In this document: piece after piece, positions 32,980 through 41,281 of the stretch
How positions within the stretch are numbered: the stretch's first letter is position 1
Layout of the letters: every line of letters begins with the position of its first letter
NCBI RefSeq assembly: GCF_900240945.1
Contig: NZ_OESG01000014.1
Coordinates: forward strand, 616,923 to 680,922
Direction of reading: 5' to 3'
Length of the DNA stretch: 64,000 nt
DNA from: Mycobacterium sp. 3519A
GTDB lineage: Bacteria > Actinomycetota > Actinomycetes > Mycobacteriales > Mycobacteriaceae
The notes under the pieces: model-generated
Databases searched by the model: none
What the model was told of the DNA's origin: nothing
The model's input: the letters and a program-made list of their open reading frames with translations, nothing else
Program-made: the position numbers and the translations under genes

Positions 32980-34458
32980 TTTGTGTCGGCGCCAGAAGTG
33001 CCGAATCACGGGCAGCAGCACCAGGATCACGAAGAGGGCCAGAATCGACCCGGAGATCGGTCGGGTGAAGAATCCTGTCGGATCGCCGCCGAACATCAGC
33101 ATGGATCGGCGTGTGCTCGCCTCGATGATCGAGCCGAGGACGAACGCCAACACCATCGGGCCAGGGTCGAATCCGGCCTTTTTCATCAGGTAGCCGATGA
33201 TGCCGAAGGCGACCATCAGGTAGATGTCGAACACGGAGTTGTTGATGGTGTAGACGCCGAGGATCGTGATCAGTGCCGTGATCGGCGCCAGGATCGCCGG
33301 CCGCACTCGCAGTATGCGAACGAACAAGCCCACCAACGGAATCGAGAGCATCAGCAGCAGCAGGTTGCCGATGTACATCGAGTTGATGACGCCCCAGAAC
33401 ACATCGGGGCGCTCGTCGACGAGCTGCGGGCCTGGCGAGACGCCGAGGATCAGCAGTGCTCCGAACAACATCGCCATCGACGCGTTGGCGGGCAGGCCGA
33501 TGGTGAGCAGCGGGATGAACGACGAGGTGGCCGCCGCGTTGTTGGCGGTCTCGGGCGCCGCGACGCCTTCCACGGCGCCACGGCCGAACCGCTCCGGCGT
33601 CTTGGACCGCCGCTTCTCGGCGGCGTAGGCCACGATCGACGACAGCACCGCACCGCCGCCGGGAAGCACGCCGAGCACGAAGCCGATGACCGAGCCGCGG
33701 CCGATGGCACCCGAAGACTGCCTGATGTCCTTGCGGGACGGCCATACGTTGCCCACCTTGGCGGGCGGTTGCACCTGTCGGTGCCGCTGCTCGAGGTTGT
33801 AGAGGATCTCCCCGACGCCGAACAGTCCCATCGCCACCACGACGAAGTCGATGCCGTCGGCGAGTTGCAGGCTGTCGAACGTGAATCGCGAAGCGCCGCT
33901 GAAGTTGTCGCGCCCGACGGTGGCGAGCAGAAGTCCGACGGCCCCGGCGATCAGCGCCTTGAGTTTGTTTCCGCTGCCGATGGTCGCGACCAGCAGCACA
34001 CCGAGCAGCGCGAGGGCGGCGTATTCCGGTGGGCCGAAGTCCAGCGCGATGCTCGCCACCACTGGCGCCAGCAATGTCAGGCCGATGATCGAAATCGTCG
34101 CGCCGACAAAGGAACCGATCGCTGCAATGCCAAGAGCGGTACCGGCCTTGCCCTGTTTGGCCAGGGCGAAACCGTCGAACACGGTAACGACCGACGACGC
34201 CTCACCGGGCAGGCGGAGCAGCACGGAGGTGATGGTGCCGCCGTACTGCGCGCCGTAATAGATGCCGGCCAGCATGATGATCGCCGACACCGGATCGATG
34301 GTGTAGGTAATCGGCAGCAGGATGGCGATGGTGGCTGCCGGGCCAATGCCTGGCAGCACGCCGATCACCATGCCGATCAGCACACCGATCAGGCAGTAGA
34401 GCAGGTTATGGGGTTCGAGGACGACCGCGAACCCGTTCAGAAATGCGTTGATGTCCAT
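32779..34458 (-). CDS. tctA: TctA, large membrane subunit of a tripartite tricarboxylate transporter
   Basis: 559 residues, longer than the roughly 500 usual for the family. About 12 membrane segments are present with the conserved GVLPGIGPAATIAILLPITY and GVLPGGGAVLSSIVAYAAEKR motifs. TctA is the main permease of secondary TTT carriers that move carboxylates with a cation. The last 66 residues lie entirely antisense to the GntR gene and have a composition unlike TctA (Asp/Gly/Pro/Val-rich, no membrane segment). The natural end is probably near RHFWRRHKSA, the stop having been lost. It is the third gene of tctC-tctB-tctA. Confidence 0.87.
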   Translation of the reverse strand: MDINAFLNGFAVVLEPHNLLYCLIGVLIGMVIGVLPGIGPAATIAILLPITYTIDPVSAIIMLAGIYYGAQYGGTITSVLLRLPGEASSVVTVFDGFALAKQGKAGTALGIAAIGSFVGATISIIGLTLLAPVVASIALDFGPPEYAALALLGVLLVATIGSGNKLKALIAGAVGLLLATVGRDNFSGASRFTFDSLQLADGIDFVVVAMGLFGVGEILYNLEQRHRQVQPPAKVGNVWPSRKDIRQSSGAIGRGSVIGFVLGVLPGGGAVLSSIVAYAAEKRRSKTPERFGRGAVEGVAAPETANNAAATSSFIPLLTIGLPANASMAMLFGALLILGVSPGPQLVDERPDVFWGVINSMYIGNLLLLMLSIPLVGLFVRILRVRPAILAPITALITILGVYTINNSVFDIYLMVAFGIIGYLMKKAGFDPGPMVLAFVLGSIIEASTRRSMLMFGGDPTGFFTRPISGSILALFVILVLLPVIRHFWRRHKSAGVEATPGVAEVDPHRGPGDVGIAGDDGGRDAVVLPPDPVDVAGVGQRVGVAEPGAGKHDHHRTE

Positions 34459-34485
34459 GGCTTTCGGAAGGCTGTAGAAGGCGAC

Positions 34486-35019
34486 CTAGAAGGCGATGAG
34501 GTGAGGCAGCGGGATGTGCAGCCCGTAAAGGAACAACACGTAGAAGACGGCGGTCGTCGCCACGCTGATGATGACGGTGTTGCGCCAGCTCTCGCGACCG
34601 AGGAAGCGCAACCAGATCACGCAGAGCGCAAGCGCGGGAATCTCGAAGCCTGTCAACGGCATCAGCAGACCGAACGCGATAAAGGTGACGACGCCGACCA
34701 CGGGCAGCACGCTGCTCCGTGTGAACGCCTCGCTGTCGGTTAGCCCGCGGCCGACGACCAATAGGACGATCGACAACGCGGCGATCACGACGCTCACGAC
34801 GAACGGCCACAGGCCCGGGCCGGGCTCGTGCAGCGAGCCGAGTCCGTAGCCGTAGGCCAGCACCGCGCCGCCGACACCGATCGCGACCCCGACCAGGGCG
34901 CCCACCGTCTGATAAGCGGGGCCGCCCGGTTGTGGGCGCTCCTCCTCCAGTTCGTGACTGACCTCGGCCTCGATCTCGGCCAGTATGTCGCGCGTGTGCG
35001 CGGGCGTAGCTTCGCTCAT
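34486..35019 (-). CDS. tctB: TctB, small membrane subunit of a tripartite tricarboxylate transporter
   Basis: 177 residues. The charged N-terminal ~30 residues are followed by four hydrophobic segments (about 36-60, 70-90, 105-125, 150-172). Length and layout fit TctB, the poorly conserved small subunit of TTT systems, here with a longer cytoplasmic N-terminus. The gene is 5 bp after the stop of the binding-protein gene and 27 bp before tctA, all on one strand. Assignment rests partly on context. Confidence 0.82.
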   Translation of the reverse strand: MSEATPAHTRDILAEIEAEVSHELEEERPQPGGPAYQTVGALVGVAIGVGGAVLAYGYGLGSLHEPGPGLWPFVVSVVIAALSIVLLVVGRGLTDSEAFTRSSVLPVVGVVTFIAFGLLMPLTGFEIPALALCVIWLRFLGRESWRNTVIISVATTAVFYVLFLYGLHIPLPHLIAF

Positions 35020-35024
35020 GCGGG

Positions 35025-36038
35025 TCAGCCCTTGTCGCGCAGGCTGATGCCGTACTGCTTGACCATGTCGGCATAGCGCTTCTGATCCGCCTGCAGCTGC
35101 GTCAGCACCTTGTCGCCAGGCTCCTCCATCGGTGTGAGGCTGTTCTGCTTGTTGAACGCCTGGTAGCCGTCGGTCTTGAAGGTGGCTTGCATGCCTTCGA
35201 TGAGCTTGTCCTTGACGTCCTGCGGCGTGCCCTTCGGCACCGTCATGAACCGGTACTGCGCAACCTCGACGTCCAGACCCTGCTCTTTCGCGGTCGGCAC
35301 ATTGGGCAGGTATTCGATGCGCTGGGGGCCGAATACCGACAGCGGAACGAGCTTGCCCGACTGGATGTTCTCGATCGCCTCGCCAACCTGCAGCGAGGCC
35401 ACGTCGAGCTGATTGCCCAGCACCGCGGCCAGTGCGGGCGCGCCGCCGTCGAACGGCACCGCCTGCGACTCGACGTTGGAGGTCTTGAACAGCAGCGCCG
35501 CAGCGAGTTGGGCTCCGGTGCCGACGCCGGTGGTGCCGTATCGGATGACACGTTTGGCGTTCTCGAGGTCCTTCAGGTTCTTGAAGCCGCTGGCCGGGTT
35601 CGTGACGAGTACGTAGTCGTCGCGGGAGACGCCGTAGACGACGTCGAAGTCGTCGATCTTGGTGACCTCGTCGGGGCTGACCGCCAGCGGGGTGATGGTG
35701 AACAGCGACGCGTTCTGGATCGCGATGGTGGAGCCGTCCGGCTTGGCCTTGGCGACTTCAGCCGCGGCCAGTGCGCCATTCGCGCCCTCACGGTTGATCA
35801 CCGGGAAGGACGCTTTCAGGTTGTCGGACAGCCCCTTGGACACCGCACGGCTGATCAGGTCGCTGGAGCCGCCGGGCGAGGCACCGACATACATCTCGAC
35901 GGTGCCGGACGGATAGTGGCCGCCGCCGCTGACAGGGCCGGTGCTGGTCTGCACCCCGTTGCAGGCGGTCAGGACCAGGCCCGCGGCAGCGGTCGCCGCG
36001 AGTGCGGCACCGAGGCGGGAGCGGGAATTGATGCCCAT
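35025..36038 (-). CDS. tctC: TctC, lipoprotein substrate-binding subunit of a TTT transporter
   Basis: 337 residues with a lipoprotein signal (lipobox VLTA-C, Cys26). The body is a Bug/TctC-type periplasmic binding protein: VEMYVGASPGGSSDLISRAVSKGL near the N-terminus, RYGTTGVGTGAQLAAALLF and FDGGAPALAAVLGNQLDVAS in the middle, and MEEPGDKVLTQLQADQKRYADMVKQYGI at the end. It captures a carboxylic or sugar acid outside the membrane for TctBA. Its location opposite the sugar-acid dehydratase suggests the same substrate class, by inference only. It is the first gene of the transporter operon. Confidence 0.88.
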   Translation of the reverse strand: MGINSRSRLGAALAATAAAGLVLTACNGVQTSTGPVSGGGHYPSGTVEMYVGASPGGSSDLISRAVSKGLSDNLKASFPVINREGANGALAAAEVAKAKPDGSTIAIQNASLFTITPLAVSPDEVTKIDDFDVVYGVSRDDYVLVTNPASGFKNLKDLENAKRVIRYGTTGVGTGAQLAAALLFKTSNVESQAVPFDGGAPALAAVLGNQLDVASLQVGEAIENIQSGKLVPLSVFGPQRIEYLPNVPTAKEQGLDVEVAQYRFMTVPKGTPQDVKDKLIEGMQATFKTDGYQAFNKQNSLTPMEEPGDKVLTQLQADQKRYADMVKQYGISLRDKG

Positions 36039-36243
36039 GCGCGTTCACTCCTGTGTATCGGATGACCAAAGCGCGCCGATGTGGCGGCCGTCACTCAATA
36101 AACTAGGGAGCGGCCGCGATACCTGTCCAACTCCGATCGAGCATCAATTGATGCTGAGTATGCATAGCCGCCGAAACTGTATTCCAGCACGCCCGTACTC
36201 GAACTTCTCGTGCATGGATGCAGCCTCGACGGACGACGGCGCA

Positions 36244-38010
36244 TCAGAACCAGGCGTCGCGCATCTCCAACGTGGTCCGGTCCAGGCTTTCCAGTAGATC
36301 CAACTGCGCCGCGGTCTTCGGCAACTCGTAGCGGAAGTAGTAGCGCGCGGCCTGCCGCTTGCCGTCGTAGAAGTCGCCGGACCGGCCGTTGGCGGCCAGC
36401 AGCTGTTCCAGCCAGATCCACGCGACGACGATGTGTCCGAACGCCTCGAGGTACACCACGCTGTTGGCCAGCGCGGCATCGAGCTCACCGGAGCCGAACA
36501 TGTGAGCGGTCACCGCGACGAGCCGCTGCCACGACGCGTCGAGTTGCGCACCGAGCTCCGCGGCCTCACCGCCTGAGGCCGTTGCTGTCGCAACCGTCGC
36601 ACCCACGGTCTCGCCGAGTGCGGCCAGGCTGGCGCCACCACGCTGAGTCACCTTGCGGCCCAACAGATCCAGACTCTGGATGCCGTGGGTGCCCTCGTGG
36701 ATCGGGTTGAGCCGGTTGTCGCGGTAATGCTGTTCGACGTCGTACTCGCGGGTGTAGCCGTATCCGCCGTGCACCTGGATGGCCAGGCTGTTGGCCTCTA
36801 GACACCACTGCGACGGCCAACTCTTGCCGACCGGCGTGAGGATGTCGAGCAGCAGCGTGAGCTTGTCGCGCTCGTCGTCGGACTCGGCGCTGTGCGCCAG
36901 GTCGACGAGCTTGGCGCAGTACAGCAGCAGCGCCATCCCGCCTTCGACATATGCCTTCTGCGCCAACAACATTCGCTTGACGTCGGCGTGCTCAATGATC
37001 GGCACCTGCGGCGTCGACGGATCCTTGGCCAACACCGGACGACCCTGCGGCCGTTCGCGCGCGTACTGCAGCGACTTGAGATAGCCGGTGTAGCCCAGGG
37101 ACACCGCGCCCATGCCGACGCCGAGGCGCGCCTCGTTCATCATCGTGAACATGTAGGCCAGGCCGCGGTGCGGCTCACCCACCAGGTAGCCGACCGCGCC
37201 CTCGAAACTCAGCACCGTGTTGGTGATGCCGCGTTGGCCCATCTTGTGGTTGAGCCCGGCGAGCACCACGTTGTTGCGCGCACCGATCGAGCCGTCGTCG
37301 TTGACGAGGAACTTCGGCACGATGAACAACGAGATGCCCTTGGTGCCCGGCGGACCGCCGGGGATCTTCGCGAGCACCAGGTTGACGATGTTCTCGGTCA
37401 GCTCGTGTTCGGCCCCCGAGATCCACATCTTCGAGCCAAACAGCCGGTAGGTGCCGTCGTCCTGCGGTTCGGCGCGGGTCAGGATATCGGCGAGCGACGA
37501 TCCCGCCTGGGTCTCCGACAGCGCCATCGTCCCGGAGAAGCGCCCAGCCAGCATCGGCTTGAGGAACGTCTCGATCTGCTCGTCGGTGCCGAACTTGGCC
37601 AGCAGGTTGGCGTTGGCCATCGTCAGCATCAGGTAGCCCGTGGTGCTGACGTTGGCCGCGGAGAACCAGGCGAAGCCGGCCTCAGCGACGGTGGCGGGCA
37701 ACTGCGCGCCGCCGAGGTCGGTGTCCATCGACATGGCCAACAGGTCGGCCGCCGCGAACGCGTCCCACGCCTGTTTGACGTCGTCGATGACGGTGACGGT
37801 GGTGCCGTCGAAGTGCGGTTCGTTCGCGTCGCTCTTCTTGTTGTGCGGCGCGAAGTACTTGGTCGCCAACTGCTCGCAGAGATCGAGGACGCCGTCGAAC
37901 GTCTCACGGGAGTGCTCGGCGAACCGCTCCCGTTTGGTCAGCTCGTCGATGCGCAGCCATTCGTAGAGCAGAAAGTCGAGATCGCGGCGGGACAGCAGAG
38001 TGGACTTCAC
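36244..38010 (-). CDS. Acyl-CoA dehydrogenase, long (DmdC/FadE5-like) type
   Basis: 588 residues from a GTG at 38010. The size and an N-terminal extension before the standard fold place it with the long acyl-CoA dehydrogenases. FAD/substrate motifs include [28 protein letters not shown] and the C-terminal [41 protein letters not shown], with a probable catalytic Glu in IHEGTHG. It oxidises acyl-CoA to enoyl-CoA; the chain length is unknown. It is isolated from other lipid genes by an IS110 insertion on its 5' side; 206 bp of non-coding DNA lies downstream. Confidence 0.9.
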   Translation of the reverse strand: MKSTLLSRRDLDFLLYEWLRIDELTKRERFAEHSRETFDGVLDLCEQLATKYFAPHNKKSDANEPHFDGTTVTVIDDVKQAWDAFAAADLLAMSMDTDLGGAQLPATVAEAGFAWFSAANVSTTGYLMLTMANANLLAKFGTDEQIETFLKPMLAGRFSGTMALSETQAGSSLADILTRAEPQDDGTYRLFGSKMWISGAEHELTENIVNLVLAKIPGGPPGTKGISLFIVPKFLVNDDGSIGARNNVVLAGLNHKMGQRGITNTVLSFEGAVGYLVGEPHRGLAYMFTMMNEARLGVGMGAVSLGYTGYLKSLQYARERPQGRPVLAKDPSTPQVPIIEHADVKRMLLAQKAYVEGGMALLLYCAKLVDLAHSAESDDERDKLTLLLDILTPVGKSWPSQWCLEANSLAIQVHGGYGYTREYDVEQHYRDNRLNPIHEGTHGIQSLDLLGRKVTQRGGASLAALGETVGATVATATASGGEAAELGAQLDASWQRLVAVTAHMFGSGELDAALANSVVYLEAFGHIVVAWIWLEQLLAANGRSGDFYDGKRQAARYYFRYELPKTAAQLDLLESLDRTTLEMRDAWF

Positions 38011-38410
38011 CGCTCCATCTTGCGCTCCGCTCGTCCCGAGACTGCGGTGAGATCACAGAAACGGTCGATGCGGCGATCTGGCCGCAGTTTCGAGCGGGCA
38101 GTTCTGATATGGCGTGGTGTTTGTCAATATGGGCAGGGTGAAGCGGCGGCCGCGACCGTCGCCGCGGCCGCCGCTTCGTTGACCAGATGAGTGTGTCGGT
38201 GGTGTCGAGCGTGTCGTGTCGACGCGTTGTCAGTCTGATATGCGCGGGTTGGTTACCGCAGGATCGGGACTTCGAGTCGGAGTTGGCCGCCATCTAGGGT
38301 CGAGCGTGATCATGTTGCTGGGCAACGCAATTGCTCATAGAACAGACGCGGATCACTCCGAGACGCTTGCCGTCACCGGCCGAGTTCGTCATCTGGACGC
38401 CGTGGGCTGG
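38011..38410. other. 400-bp gap between the acyl-CoA dehydrogenase and the IS110 transposase
   Basis: No gene is seen. It contains the upstream region of the minus-strand acyl-CoA dehydrogenase, a very strong hairpin at 38140-38177, and, to the right, the 3' non-coding end of the IS110-type element. The right-hand ~230 bp (about 38180-38410) is the only place near this transposase with room for a bridge RNA of the kind known in IS110/IS1111 elements. That is inference from space, not a visible signal. Confidence 0.4.
38140..38177. terminator. Perfect 15-bp GC-rich hairpin (terminator-like or IS target)
   Basis: Arms GAAGCGGCGGCCGCG (38140-38154) and its exact complement (38163-38177) enclose an 8-base loop. 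There is no T-run on either side, so it is not a textbook intrinsic terminator, though such hairpins can end transcription in high-GC bacteria. It lies downstream of the transposase on its strand. Some IS110-group elements insert next to repeated palindromes, so it may instead mark the insertion site. Confidence 0.5.
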
Positions 38411-39493
38411 CTACTGGTCGAGTACCGCCAGCGACCAGCACCAGCCGGCCAGTTCTCTGGCCACCGCGATGTTGGCGACCACGGAACGTTTCCGGCGTTG
38501 ATCGAAATTGGTCCACCGCTGATGCAGGCGTCGGTTGGCGGCTTGTCCGCGAGCCCGTGCCGCCGGGGACGCCAGATCCCAACGACGACGCAACATCGGC
38601 CCCGGCCGGTACGGGCTGCGGTGGTGCCACGCCGCTTCGACCAGCAGCCGTCGTACGTGCTTGTTGCCGGTCTTGGTCACCTCGCCCTGTACTCGACTGC
38701 TACCGGAAGAGCATTCGGACGGGACCAGGCCCAGGTAGGCACCAATGGTGCGGCCAGACAACCGGTGCCAGTCCCCGATCTCGGTCGCCAACCCGAACGC
38801 CGTCAGCGTGGCGATCCCGCGGATACATCCCAGCCGTCGCACCACGGGGGTGAACTCGCTATCGGCGGCCAGTGCCTCGATCGCTGCCTCCAACCGTTCC
38901 CGTCGATCCACACACGCCGTCATGGCGTCAAACGCAGCGTCATAGGTCAACTGCAATGCAGGCCTGTCGAAACGCTGCTGGCGCAACCACACCTCATGAC
39001 GTCCGGTCCAGGTCTTCCCGTCGTAATACACGATTCCCTGCCGCAGAAGCAGTTTCGACAGCCGGTGCCGCGCGGCCATCAGATCGCCGCGGCAGTCTTC
39101 CCGTGCCCGCACCAGATCGCGGGCCGCTTCCTGCTCAGCGGTGGGCACCGTGACCGCGGTGATCTGACCGAGATGCAACAGCCGAGCCAGATGCGCGGCA
39201 TCGCGAGCATCGGTCTTGACTCGATCCCCGGCCGGGCGGATCAGTTTCGAGGGCGCCGCGACCTGACACTCGATCCCCGCCGCCTCCAGGGCCCGTGCCA
39301 GACAGAATCCGGTCGGACCGGCCTCATAGGTCACCGCCACCGGTCCCGGTAAACCCTCGATCCACGAGAGGATGCCGCGATGGTCCGGTGTCAGCCGCCG
39401 CTCAACGACTTCACCGGTTTCCCGATCCAAACCGCACGCAACGACTGAACGTGCGTGCACATCCAAACCAACACTCGTACGCTCACGTATCAC
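38411..39493 (-). CDS. IS110-family transposase/recombinase
   Basis: 360 residues and apparently intact. The N-terminal DEDD (RuvC-like) domain has Asp11 in GLDVHA, Glu57 in TYEAGPTG, and Asp95/Asp98 in VKTDARDAAHLARLL. The C-terminal transposase_20 domain has LGCIRGIATLTAFGLATEIGDW, YLGLVPSECSSGSS and a TKTGNKHVRRLLVEAAW stretch, with the Ser-rich segment containing the expected catalytic serine. IS110 enzymes insert circular intermediates at sites chosen by a bridge RNA and usually make no long target duplication. It sits between an acyl-CoA dehydrogenase gene and a TetR gene that were probably neighbours before insertion. Confidence 0.93.
   Translation of the reverse strand: MIRERTSVGLDVHARSVVACGLDRETGEVVERRLTPDHRGILSWIEGLPGPVAVTYEAGPTGFCLARALEAAGIECQVAAPSKLIRPAGDRVKTDARDAAHLARLLHLGQITAVTVPTAEQEAARDLVRAREDCRGDLMAARHRLSKLLLRQGIVYYDGKTWTGRHEVWLRQQRFDRPALQLTYDAAFDAMTACVDRRERLEAAIEALAADSEFTPVVRRLGCIRGIATLTAFGLATEIGDWHRLSGRTIGAYLGLVPSECSSGSSRVQGEVTKTGNKHVRRLLVEAAWHHRSPYRPGPMLRRRWDLASPAARARGQAANRRLHQRWTNFDQRRKRSVVANIAVARELAGWCWSLAVLDQ
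38411..39493 (-). mobile_element. IS110-family insertion sequence (core; ends not determined)
   Basis: Only the transposase gene can be delimited. IS110 members lack standard terminal inverted repeats and target duplications, so the ends cannot be read from one copy. The left limit must be after 38010 and the right limit before the TetR stop at 39590, so the element has at most 96 bp upstream of the transposase and up to about 400 bp downstream. Confidence 0.75.
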
Positions 39494-39575
39494 TGGGGCC
39501 TCCTACATCTGTGGCTCTACCGGCCAGGACCCGATTCCTGTCGGCAACCCACGTTCACATGCAGTGAGGCCCCAG
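39493..39575. repeat. Inverted repeat upstream of the IS110 transposase
   Basis: A perfect 10-bp inverted repeat, CTGGGGCCTC at 39493-39502 and GAGGCCCCAG at 39566-39575, flanks 63 bp between the transposase start and the TetR stop. It may be part of the element's right end, fold in its transcript, or be the transposase's regulatory site. Confidence 0.5.
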
Positions 39576-39589
39576 CCTCCCCATACGAT

Positions 39590-40249
39590 CTAGGTCGATC
39601 GCGCTACGTCGACACCCAGCGGCGACTCGACCCGGGTCGTCTCGTCGCGGATCAGGCCGCGCAGCAATGCCGTGCTGAATTCCTCGGCGATCTCCTGTGC
39701 GGTACGCCTGCCCTGCGGCCGCAGCCACCGGTAGGAACCCAGCGTCATGCCGATGTAGCCCAGCGCCAGCACGTGCGAGTCGCAGTCGTAGAACTCACCG
39801 CTGGCGATCCCGCGATCGATCACGTCGCGCACGTGCTCGTAGACCTGGGTCTCCTTCTCACGGATGTAGGCCACCTGTTCCTCGGTGAACCACTCGGAGA
39901 TGTAGGGGCCCTCCTGGAAGTAGACCGCCGCGCGCTCGATGTTGCCCGCGATCCCGACGAGCAGCCGCCGGGTGAAGTGGTAGATGGTCTCCCGCGCCGA
40001 GGCCGTCGGATCGTCATGCAGTGCGTCGACGGTGAAGTCAGCCGCACCCTTGTAGATGTCGTACAGGATCAGCGACTTGCTGGCGTAGTAGTGGTAGACC
40101 GTCGCCTTGTTCAGCCCGACCGCATCGGCCACGTCGTCCATCCGGGTGCCGTGATACCCCCGCGCCGCGAACAGCTTGGTCGCGACGGCCAACAACTCCT
40201 CGCGACGGGTCATCCCGTTGGAGGTGGCTGGAACATCGGAGGGAGACAT
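39590..40249 (-). CDS. TetR-family transcriptional regulator (possible Rv0158 orthologue)
   Basis: 219 residues. The N-terminal TetR HTH is clear (TRREELLAVATKLFAARGYHGTRMDDVADAVGLNKATVYHYYASKSLILYDIY, about 13-65). The C-terminal helical ligand domain has AVYFQEGPYISEWFTEEQVAYIREKE and LGYIGMTLGSYRWLRPQG, like mycobacterial KstR2-type regulators of lipid catabolism. I think it resembles Rv0158, which sits near pntB in M. tuberculosis, but this is from memory. A perfect dyad 46 bp upstream (40295-40310) is the likely autoregulatory operator. Its target could be the acyl-CoA dehydrogenase now separated from it by the IS element. Confidence 0.87.
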   Translation of the reverse strand: MSPSDVPATSNGMTRREELLAVATKLFAARGYHGTRMDDVADAVGLNKATVYHYYASKSLILYDIYKGAADFTVDALHDDPTASARETIYHFTRRLLVGIAGNIERAAVYFQEGPYISEWFTEEQVAYIREKETQVYEHVRDVIDRGIASGEFYDCDSHVLALGYIGMTLGSYRWLRPQGRRTAQEIAEEFSTALLRGLIRDETTRVESPLGVDVARST

Positions 40250-40294
40250 GGCGACTCACTATAGGCAGGGCTGGGCGTCGACTGGGGGTCAATC

Positions 40295-40310
40295 AACTGG
40301 TTGGCCAGTT
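40295..40310. promoter_or_regulatory. Probable TetR operator
   Basis: A perfect inverted repeat AACTGG-TTGG-CCAGTT, 46 bp upstream of the TetR ATG at 40249 and 78 bp upstream of the small plus-strand gene at 40388. The spacing, symmetry and position are typical of a TetR self-operator that could also control the divergent small gene. Confidence 0.65.
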
Positions 40311-40387
40311 TAGGTCTCGCACTGTCGCGGCGGTGCCTGCGGGGCTAGACTTCACCGGGAACCGGCCGCTACGCGAGAGGTGATGAC

Positions 40388-40498
40388 GTGGATCCGAACC
40401 CGGACTATGACGCGAGCGACGAGATCGAATACGGCGCGAACTGGTTCGCATGGATTTTGCGCGGCGTGTACCCGCCGCCCGCCTATCCGCCGGTCTAA
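40388..40498 (+). CDS. Small acidic protein of 36 residues (unknown function)
   Basis: A GTG start with AGAGG about 9 nt upstream opens a 36-codon frame ending TAA at 40496-40498. The product begins MDPNPDYDASDEIEYGANW and ends in a Pro/Tyr-rich PPPAYPPV. Third positions are almost all G or C and the composition is acidic and aromatic, unlike random frames here, which are Arg-rich. An overlapping ATG at 40383 opens an Arg-rich frame that looks non-coding. It is divergent from the TetR gene and ends 3 bp before the convergent ABC ATPase stop. No family is recognised. Confidence 0.55.
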   Translation: MDPNPDYDASDEIEYGANWFAWILRGVYPPPAYPPV

Positions 40499-40501
40499 CC
40501 C

Positions 40502-41281
40502 CTAAGCAGCAGCCGCTTTCACCGCGCGCCCCACTTCAGCGCGCAACTCCGTGTATTCCGGTGATCGACGCAATTCGTCGGGGTCGACGCCTGTCCGCGG
40601 CAAGTCCACTGGAAGGTCCAACGCCACCTGTCCCGGCCGCCGCGTCAGCACCACGATCCGCGAGCCGAGGAACGCCGCCTCATCGGCACTGTGCGTGACG
40701 AACACCGTCGTGCGACCCGATTCCGCGCTGACCTGACGGACGTCTTCCTGCAACCGCTCGCGGGTGAGCGCGTCCAGCGCCGCGAACGGTTCGTCGAGCA
40801 GGAACAGCGGCGTCTCGGCGGCCAGCGCCCGCGCGATCGCGACACGCTGCTGCTGCCCGCCGCTGATCTCCCAGATCCGCCGGTCCGCGGTGCCCTCCAG
40901 CCCGACCCTGGCAAGCAGTTGATTGCGACGTTCGGCGCGCCGTTCCCGCGGCACGTTCGCGTATTTCAGTGCCAGGTCGACGTTTCCGCCGACGGTGCGC
41001 CACGGGAACAGCCGGGGCTGCTGAAACACCACGCCCGCCGTCACACCGGGTGTCGGCGCCGCGCCTGCCACCGCAACCGTTCCCTCGCTTGGTGATTCGA
41101 AGCCCGCGAGCAGGCGCAGCAGCGTGCTCTTGCCGCAGCCCGACGCGCCGACCAGAACCAGAAACGATCCCGGCTCGACGGTCAGGTCCACGGGTCCCAG
41201 CGCGGTCAGGGCGCCGCGGCCCCTGCCGTAGCGGTGCGAAACGTTACTGATGTGGATTGTGCCGTCATTGCGTGATGGCAC
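40502..41281 (-). CDS. ABC transporter ATP-binding protein, SsuB/TauB type
   Basis: 259 residues from a GTG at 41281, overlapping the binding-protein gene by 17 bp. It has Walker A GASGCGKST, Q-loop VVFQQPRLFPWR, signature SGGQQQRVAIARAL, Walker B LFLLDEPF and H-loop VFVTHSADEAAFL. Phe-Pro-Trp after the Q-loop and the overall length fit the nitrate/sulfonate/taurine importer family. It powers import through the permease two genes upstream on the same strand. The substrate is not determined; aliphatic sulfonates are likely. Confidence 0.9.
   Translation of the reverse strand: MPSRNDGTIHISNVSHRYGRGRGALTALGPVDLTVEPGSFLVLVGASGCGKSTLLRLLAGFESPSEGTVAVAGAAPTPGVTAGVVFQQPRLFPWRTVGGNVDLALKYANVPRERRAERRNQLLARVGLEGTADRRIWEISGGQQQRVAIARALAAETPLFLLDEPFAALDALTRERLQEDVRQVSAESGRTTVFVTHSADEAAFLGSRIVVLTRRPGQVALDLPVDLPRTGVDPDELRRSPEYTELRAEVGRAVKAAAA

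Noticed and set aside
32983..34743. Open plus-strand frame of 586 codons
   Set aside because: Antisense to tctA and tctB; its translation is rich in Arg, Asp and His with no membrane pattern or motif.
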